This document shows, one piece after another, positions 5,132 through 9,202 of a DNA stretch of 9,202 bases. A model generated the notes under the pieces. The model did not search any database, was not told the DNA's origin, and saw only the letters and a program-made list of their open reading frames with translations. Origin of the DNA: Nitrospira sp. (lineage in GTDB: Bacteria > Nitrospirota > Nitrospiria > Nitrospirales > Nitrospiraceae); the NCBI GenBank assembly GCA_015904045.1, contig JABMDG010000187.1, positions 1 to 9,202 on the forward strand, in the 5' to 3' direction. The first letter of the stretch is position 1. Each line of letters begins with the position of its first letter. The position numbers and the translations under genes are program-made.

Positions 5132-5149
5132 AGCCTGTCATCCCAGGCT
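5132..5149 (-). terminator. Small hairpin between the two paralogous exported-protein genes
   Basis: AGCCTG (5132-5137) and CAGGCT (5144-5149) form a perfect 6-bp stem with a 6-nt loop. It lies about 90-110 nt beyond the stop of the two-domain gene and just ahead of the -35 box of the next gene. No T-run follows on the minus strand, so its role as a terminator is weakly supported. Confidence 0.3.
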
Positions 5150-5240
5150 CTGTTTTGCGCGACGCATCCCCCGGTATCCGTGGCTGGTCAGGACATGCCG
5201 GGAAGATTCTAGGTCTCGTGAGCCAACCACATGCGTGCAG

Positions 5241-6128
5241 CTATTGAGGAAGGACGGACGAGTGGTCGCTGGTAATCAGCCACTGTAAGCCGTCCCACTT
5301 ATAGACAATGTTGTATCTGGCATTCACCATGTCCCCGGTCCTTTTGAAGGTGAAGGTGTAGAGGCCTTCAGCGATCGCCGTATTGCAATCGATTTCGAAC
5401 GTGGGGGATTTGAGGTGTACGTACGGTCTGTCCTTGAGGAAATGGCGGTAGTAATCCTCCTTGTCGTCGAGCGTTAATCGTGGCTTCGAAGAGGAGAGGG
5501 GAAGCAGGACAGATCTCGACGCGTAATTGGCGATGACCCTGTGGGCATTGCCGCTCTCGATAGATTCTTTCCACCGGTCGAGTAATGCCCCGATTTCCTT
5601 CTCATCGGCAGCGACACAGACTTCTGAGTGTTGCGTCACGGCGTGGGGTGGCTCTTCCAGGGGGGCTTGCTCGGACGGCAACTTGGAGGAGTGATGGCTG
5701 GTGATCAACCATCTGATGCCGTCCCACTTGTACGTAAAGGAGTATCGGGCTTTGACAGTGGCCCCGGTCTTCTTGAAGGTGAAGGAATAGAGGCCTTCGT
5801 CGATCGCCGTATTACAATCGAGTTCGATCGTGCGAGAATCAATGCGTCCTTCCGGCTGATTTTCTAGAAAGTGGTGAAAATAGTCCTCTTTCTCGCTGGG
5901 TGTGAAGCGCGGCTTACTGGACACGGTCGCAAGTAACACGGACTTGGTCGCGTAGTTTTCCACGACCTTGCGGGGGTCGCCGGTTTTGAGCGATTTGTTC
6001 CATCGGTCGAACAAGGCGGCAATGTCTTGTTCAGTGGCTGCCACGCAAACTTCAGTATGCTTCTCCACCTCCGCGAAGCACAGGGCGGGAAAAGCAAGAA
6101 GCGCAAGCGACAATGTCAGTGCCTTCAT
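5241..6128 (-). CDS. Exported protein made of two SnoaL/CaMKII-association-type (NTF2-fold) domains
   Basis: The 295-aa paralogue of the neighbouring three-domain protein has a signal peptide of about 19 residues (cut after C-F-A). Domains lie at about 24-166 and 167-295. The 143-residue period, the Cys pair 77 residues apart (28/105 and 171/248) and the linker ending (H/Q)-A-V-x-Q-H are all shared with the paralogue. Domain 1 is close to the triplicated units, with S-H-H-S-S and A-R-Y-S-F-T-Y. Domain 2 has diverged: L-L-P-L-S-S-S, D-Y-Y-R-H-F-L and S-D-H-S-S, so the first His of the His-His-Ser-Ser motif is Asp. The start is ATG 6126-6128; an in-frame TTG two codons upstream is also open, but ATG has normal spacing to AGAGGA and gives a standard Met-Lys signal peptide. 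It is transcribed from its own promoter. Catalysis is unknown; ligand binding in the pocket is the family's common theme. Confidence 0.87.
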   Translation of the reverse strand: MKALTLSLALLAFPALCFAEVEKHTEVCVAATEQDIAALFDRWNKSLKTGDPRKVVENYATKSVLLATVSSKPRFTPSEKEDYFHHFLENQPEGRIDSRTIELDCNTAIDEGLYSFTFKKTGATVKARYSFTYKWDGIRWLITSHHSSKLPSEQAPLEEPPHAVTQHSEVCVAADEKEIGALLDRWKESIESGNAHRVIANYASRSVLLPLSSSKPRLTLDDKEDYYRHFLKDRPYVHLKSPTFEIDCNTAIAEGLYTFTFKRTGDMVNARYNIVYKWDGLQWLITSDHSSVLPQ

Positions 6129-6201
6129 GATCAAGCCGTCCTCTCGTAGTAACTGATCACTCTGGGACCATATGTGACAATGAGCGACAGGAAAAAGTCT
6201 T

Positions 6202-6231
6202 ATTGTAGATGGACCGAATCATGCGTCGCAA
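6202..6231 (-). promoter_or_regulatory. Probable sigma-70 promoter of the two-domain gene
   Basis: On the minus strand TTGCGA (6231-6226, 4 of 6) and TACAAT (6207-6202, 5 of 6) are separated by 18 nt. The start would be near 6195, about 67 nt ahead of the ATG. The gap 6129-6450 (322 nt) between divergent genes holds this promoter. I saw no convincing promoter for the plus-strand gene and no further gene there. Confidence 0.5.
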
Positions 6232-6450
6232 CTCCCCCCACTCGCCTTCGATGCCTGTCATCCGATAGAGACGTATGTCATCACATGAAATCTCCGCCTG
6301 TGTACGAGAGTTGTCGGCTAGCCATACAAAGGGTGACTGTGCTAGGGTCCTGCCGCCCATTTTCAAGGCGCGGATAGTTGTCCGATCATTTCCAAGCCGT
6401 GAAACTGGTCTTGTTGCGATACTTCCACCCATACAAGAGGAATGGTGACT

Positions 6451-7209
6451 ATGATTGCACCGATGAAGTGCCGGCCTTTAATCGGGCGGTCCGCTAACCG
6501 TCTCATTGTAGCCCTCTGGCTTATCCTGACGATTCTCGCGTACGACCTGATGCCGTTCGCGCCTACGAGCGCCTGGGCCGAATTGGCGGACGACTTTCGA
6601 GTCTGGGGCAATGTGACGGCAAGAGGCAATTTCGGATTTATCGATCCCGACTTCAAAAAATTCCGCTGGGCGGCCGAGGTCCAACCCCGCTCGAGAGAAG
6701 AGGGCGAGGAAATGGATCAACTGTTGATTCGTCCGGGAGTCGGCTATGCGGTGACCGAGCACTCTTCACTATGGGTGGGCTATGCTCATGTCATCAACTT
6801 CCCGGTAGCCGGCGACAACATCCACGAAGACCGGTTCTGGCAACAATATATGTGGAAAGGGCAGAGTCCCATCGGAGAGTTCACCAGCCGATCACGATTT
6901 GAACAACGTTGGCAAACCAACGGAAACGAGACCGGCGGGCGGTTCCGTCAGATGTTCAAACTCAGCTGGCCGCTTCCCTTTTATCAACCTGTGAGTCTCG
7001 TGGGGTGGGATGAAGTCTTCGTCAACCTGAATGATACGAATTGGGGAGCCAGGCAGGGGTTCGATCAAAACCGTGGATTTGCCGGGATCGGCTATCGCGT
7101 GCAACCACCGGTGCTGTTCGAATTCGGCTATATGAATCAATACATCAACAGAGCGACTATCGATAGCATGAACCACATTCTCTCGCTGAATCTGTTTCTG
7201 GATTTTTGA
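6451..7209 (+). CDS. DUF2490-like outer-membrane beta-barrel protein
   Basis: The 252-aa protein has a long signal peptide (hydrophobic 18-30, cut after S-A-W-A at 43). The mature chain starts E-L-A-D-D-F-R-V-W-G-N-V-T-A and is rich in alternating amphipathic strands: L-L-I-R-P-G-V-G-Y-A, S-L-W-V-G-Y-A-H-V, R-F-E-Q-R-W, W-D-E-V-F-V-N-L-N, F-D-Q-N-R-G-F-A-G-I-G-Y and F-E-F-G-Y-M-N-Q-Y. It ends in Phe, the BAM-recognition signature of outer-membrane barrels. The R-F-E-Q-R-W ... D-E-V-F-V-N-L-N ... F-D-Q-N-R order matches DUF2490 proteins as I recall them. ATG 6451 is preferred because AGAGG (6436-6440) is 10 nt upstream, whereas ATG 6442 would be 1 nt from it. Its role (porin-like or structural) is unknown. 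It is divergent from the two-domain exported-protein gene. Confidence 0.78.
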   Translation: MIAPMKCRPLIGRSANRLIVALWLILTILAYDLMPFAPTSAWAELADDFRVWGNVTARGNFGFIDPDFKKFRWAAEVQPRSREEGEEMDQLLIRPGVGYAVTEHSSLWVGYAHVINFPVAGDNIHEDRFWQQYMWKGQSPIGEFTSRSRFEQRWQTNGNETGGRFRQMFKLSWPLPFYQPVSLVGWDEVFVNLNDTNWGARQGFDQNRGFAGIGYRVQPPVLFEFGYMNQYINRATIDSMNHILSLNLFLDF

Positions 7210-7262
7210 GTTGCGTGACAGCGCGGTATCTCGGCACAGATCAGGAGGCTGCCGTCGGATCG

Positions 7263-7772
7263 TTACTGATTCCCGGCGGGCGTGGCGTCACGCAGTAACT
7301 GGTCTGCAACTTGCTCGGCAACGCGGCTTTCGACGGTTTGGTGCAGTTTAAAAAATCCTCGTTCATACTCGTGGGTCCAAATGATCTGCTTCGTTTTGGA
7401 ATCGATCAACCGTAAGTGCCCCACTCCCAGATAGTGGGTATCCAGATCTCCTTCCAATCCGTAGAAACCTTCCATCCCGTGGTACCACTGCTCGATGCCG
7501 GCAATACCGGCGAGAATGGCATCGGCCTGTTGAGGAGTGGTCACAATGGAAAATCTCCCAGATTGAGCCAGCGCGGCTCCAATTTGCGCTCTGACAATGT
7601 CCGACTTCTCGATGACATCGGCGCCCTCTTCTTTCCCAAGGTCCTCGATGTAGATTGATTTGACGGAAGCCAAGCGGGTTGAGTCTTGAATAGCCTTGGG
7701 AGAGACGCTGTTAGCGCTCTGACAGGCGGCGAGAAGACAACACAGCGCTAGGATGGCAACCGTTCTCAGCAT
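7263..7772 (-). CDS. Outer-membrane-directed lipoprotein, CsgG/LpoB-like
   Basis: The 169-aa protein has lipobox L-A-A-C with the lipidated Cys at 17. Gln at +2 (no Asp) suggests outer-membrane sorting by the E. coli rule. The body looks like the alpha/beta domain of the CsgG/LpoB/GNA1162-type superfamily: S-I-Y-I-E-D-L at 39-45, then a helix, A-A-L-A-Q-S-G-R-F-S-I-V at 66-77, Q-Q-A-D-A-I-L-A-G at 81-89, and G-H-L-R-L-I-D-S-K-T-K-Q-I-I-W at 118-132. 'Strain-to-strand' signatures such as '(L/V)(R/V)L(I/V)D..T...(I/L)W' are typical of that group. Specific features are the aromatic stretch W-Y-H-G-M-E-G-F-Y-G and a conserved-looking E-Y-E-R-G-F-F-K. ATG 7770-7772 is chosen with AAGGG 8 nt upstream; a TTG five codons earlier is open but would place charged residues oddly. 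It follows the histidine-rich barrel gene by 71 nt and is probably cotranscribed. The superfamily assignment is tentative; the lipoprotein call is firm. Confidence 0.75.
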   Translation of the reverse strand: MLRTVAILALCCLLAACQSANSVSPKAIQDSTRLASVKSIYIEDLGKEEGADVIEKSDIVRAQIGAALAQSGRFSIVTTPQQADAILAGIAGIEQWYHGMEGFYGLEGDLDTHYLGVGHLRLIDSKTKQIIWTHEYERGFFKLHQTVESRVAEQVADQLLRDATPAGNQ

Positions 7773-7827
7773 GTCTGAACCCTTCAAGGACCCACCTCAG
7801 TCATGAGGTCAAACGTCTCAGTGATTC

Positions 7828-7843
7828 GCCGGACCGTGCCGGC
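7828..7843 (-). terminator. Short hairpin directly after the histidine-rich barrel gene
   Basis: GCCGG (7828-7832) and CCGGC (7839-7843) form a 5-bp stem touching the stop codon on the minus strand, without a T-run. It may be an intercistronic hairpin rather than a terminator, since the lipoprotein gene follows closely. Confidence 0.25.
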
Positions 7844-9004
7844 TCAAAACCGGTACAGAACTCCAAGACCCACATTGGTGTTGTGGGCCTGCAGATGCGC
7901 GTGTTCAGCATTGAGTGAGCGCTGAGCCCGCTGGACGGTCAGAGTCAAAGCCGTATTGTCCGTGAGCTGATATAAAAGCCGTCCGCTTCCGAGGAAGATG
8001 TTCTCACCTCCCAAGAAATGATGATGATCATCGGGTATTCCGGTCGTAAAGTTGTTGCGCTCATAGTGGAAGTCGAGTTCCAACTCCAGGTTTTCCATCA
8101 AATCGGCTTCGAGGGCAATCGATGCAAAATGATGTACGTAGGAGCTATCGTCATGGAACTGAGGATGGTGACGGCCTTGCGCCAAGCCGCGTTCGTAATG
8201 GTAGCCGAGGACCATTCTCGTATGGTGCGTCACATGCCAGACCAAATGCGGGCCAATCGCCCACAAGAACGTGTTTCTCTCGACAAACGGCTCATTGAAG
8301 CGGCGGATCCCGGCGCGTCCATATAGTTGAACTTCAAAATGCTCGGAAAGACGTTTGTCAAACCGGATAGAACCGATATGGGAACTGACCCGCGCATCGT
8401 GCAGCCCATGGATACTACCATGGGAGATTTCTGTCTGACCCAGTAATTGGTCGGGAGCCGTAAAAAACCGCAGTCGGATGGCAGTGTCAGGGTTGAAGGC
8501 ATGCACTCCCTCAAGGTAGATTCCGGCCTGACTGAATTCCGGATTGACGGCGTAGACGAACCCCCGAACTTTGGCGGTGAATGCTGTCTTGCCCCAGGAA
8601 GAAGGAATGAGCTTCATCACGCGGACCGTCGGTTCAAACACCATATCTTTGTTATGACCAAACGACGAATTCTCTACCACCGGTTGCGATGGGTCGCCGT
8701 CGAGGCTCGAGCGGCGCGTGGCCGAGAAGAGATTGGCGTTGTCGGTATAAAACAGCGAACCGCCCGTAGTGGCGGACCATTCGGCTTTCGCGGGGATGGC
8801 CGTGCTTACCAGCAACAAGGCGGCAACCCAGAGTACTCCCAAGGAAAACAGTAGGGAAAACGCAATTGTCGGGTAGGATCTGAACCAGTGTGACAGGAAG
8901 GTATGTCGTGATCTGTCGGAAGACGTGCCGGAGGTGTTGCCTTCCGGACCGATCACGCGGAAGTTCGCACAGCAGGACTGCAAGAACACGGGCTGGTTCG
9001 CCAT
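7844..9004 (-). CDS. Histidine-rich outer-membrane beta-barrel protein with a long pre-signal region
   Basis: The 386-aa protein has amphipathic beta-strands through the mature part (for example F-E-V-Q-L-Y-G-R-A-G-I, M-V-L-G-Y-H-Y-E-R-G and L-E-L-E-L-D-F-H-Y) and ends G-V-L-Y-R-F, an outer-membrane barrel terminus. The hydrophobic segment lies at about 46-70, with a signal-peptidase-like P-A-K-A cut at 74, leaving 40-odd hydrophilic residues in front of it. From 253 to 329 it carries 14 His, clustered as H-H-P-Q-F-H-D-D (279-286), H-H-F and D-D-H-H-H-F (325-330), probably in surface loops. ATG 9002-9004 is chosen over a TTG at 9026-9028 because it has GGAG 11 nt upstream and a well-placed promoter starts transcription near 9031. 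It probably forms an operon with the downstream lipoprotein gene. The family is not recognised; a metal-related role is only suggested by the His clusters. Confidence 0.76.
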   Translation of the reverse strand: MANQPVFLQSCCANFRVIGPEGNTSGTSSDRSRHTFLSHWFRSYPTIAFSLLFSLGVLWVAALLLVSTAIPAKAEWSATTGGSLFYTDNANLFSATRRSSLDGDPSQPVVENSSFGHNKDMVFEPTVRVMKLIPSSWGKTAFTAKVRGFVYAVNPEFSQAGIYLEGVHAFNPDTAIRLRFFTAPDQLLGQTEISHGSIHGLHDARVSSHIGSIRFDKRLSEHFEVQLYGRAGIRRFNEPFVERNTFLWAIGPHLVWHVTHHTRMVLGYHYERGLAQGRHHPQFHDDSSYVHHFASIALEADLMENLELELDFHYERNNFTTGIPDDHHHFLGGENIFLGSGRLLYQLTDNTALTLTVQRAQRSLNAEHAHLQAHNTNVGLGVLYRF

Positions 9005-9037
9005 CGGCGCGCTGGCTCCAGTTGGCAATGGGCGTGC

Positions 9038-9066
9038 ATTGTAGACATGGCATGAGGCGGTTGCAA
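9038..9066 (-). promoter_or_regulatory. Sigma-70-type promoter of the barrel/lipoprotein pair
   Basis: On the minus strand TTGCAA (9066-9061, 4 of 6) and TACAAT (9043-9038, 5 of 6) are separated by the ideal 17 nt. The start near 9031 leaves about 27 nt to the ATG at 9004. The remaining edge 9067-9202 is G+C-rich, and I see no gene in it. Confidence 0.6.
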
Positions 9067-9202
9067 GGGGTATCGCAAGATCATTTGCTGAGACGCGGCC
9101 GCCCGTCAGATTCCCAGACGCCGATGGGGAGGGGCGGCATTTGAGGCGAGGCTATGATGCAGAGCCCTATGGCGCATGACGGCGCCGGCGCGCCGCCACA
9201 TG

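Noticed and set aside
6157..6432. 91-aa minus-strand ORF in the divergent intergenic region
   Set aside because: It covers the predicted promoter of the two-domain gene, has no ribosome-binding site, and shows no protein-like pattern.
8890..9144. 84-aa plus-strand ORF at the right end
   Set aside because: It is antisense to the barrel gene's N-terminal part and its promoter, and is Arg-rich shadow composition.
1..9202. tRNA, rRNA, insertion sequence or prophage signals
   Set aside because: None seen. There is no cloverleaf-like tRNA motif, transposase or integrase reading frame, or terminal inverted repeat with target duplications.

Overview
The window (roughly 55-58% G+C by eye) looks like chromosomal DNA of a diderm bacterium. 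Evidence for an outer membrane is direct: two predicted outer-membrane beta-barrels ending in Phe, one lipoprotein with a classical lipobox, and at least four further secreted proteins with cleavable signal peptides. The gene set (FabI-type enoyl-ACP reductase, ArfB, and Lys/Glu-rich small exported proteins) would fit Nitrospirota (Nitrospira-like), but that placement is my inference from general resemblance and was not tested by any search.

Layout. 1-950: the 3' end of a Nudix hydrolase (+) converges on a small secreted Lys/Glu-rich peptide gene (-), with a strong bidirectional hairpin between them. Upstream of the peptide gene lies a sigma-54-like -24/-12 element, then a decayed fragment of a mug-type mismatch uracil-DNA glycosylase. 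951-2667: fabI (+), then a secreted TPR protein (+) preceded by a near-perfect sigma-54 promoter and a cluster of CCATGG-type palindromes. 2715-3398: arfB (ribosome rescue) and a small unknown gene just upstream, both on the minus strand. 3399-6134: two paralogous minus-strand genes encoding exported proteins built only from tandem 143-residue SnoaL/CaMKII-association-type (NTF2-fold) domains, two in one protein and three in the other, each gene with its own sigma-70-type promoter. 6451-9202: a DUF2490-like outer-membrane protein (+), then a minus-strand pair encoding a histidine-rich outer-membrane barrel and a CsgG/LpoB-like lipoprotein.

How it fits together. Apart from fabI (fatty-acid elongation), arfB (stalled-ribosome rescue) and the Nudix fragment (nucleotide-sugar housekeeping), most of the window encodes the cell envelope. 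Exported proteins make up most of the coding length, and several have no recognisable enzyme function. The most notable signals are: (i) the very recent, roughly 90%-identical triplication of a whole 143-aa domain with an invariant Cys pair; (ii) two -24/-12 promoter candidates, each about 50 nt ahead of a secreted-protein start codon; and (iii) the relic of a DNA-repair gene immediately upstream of fabI.
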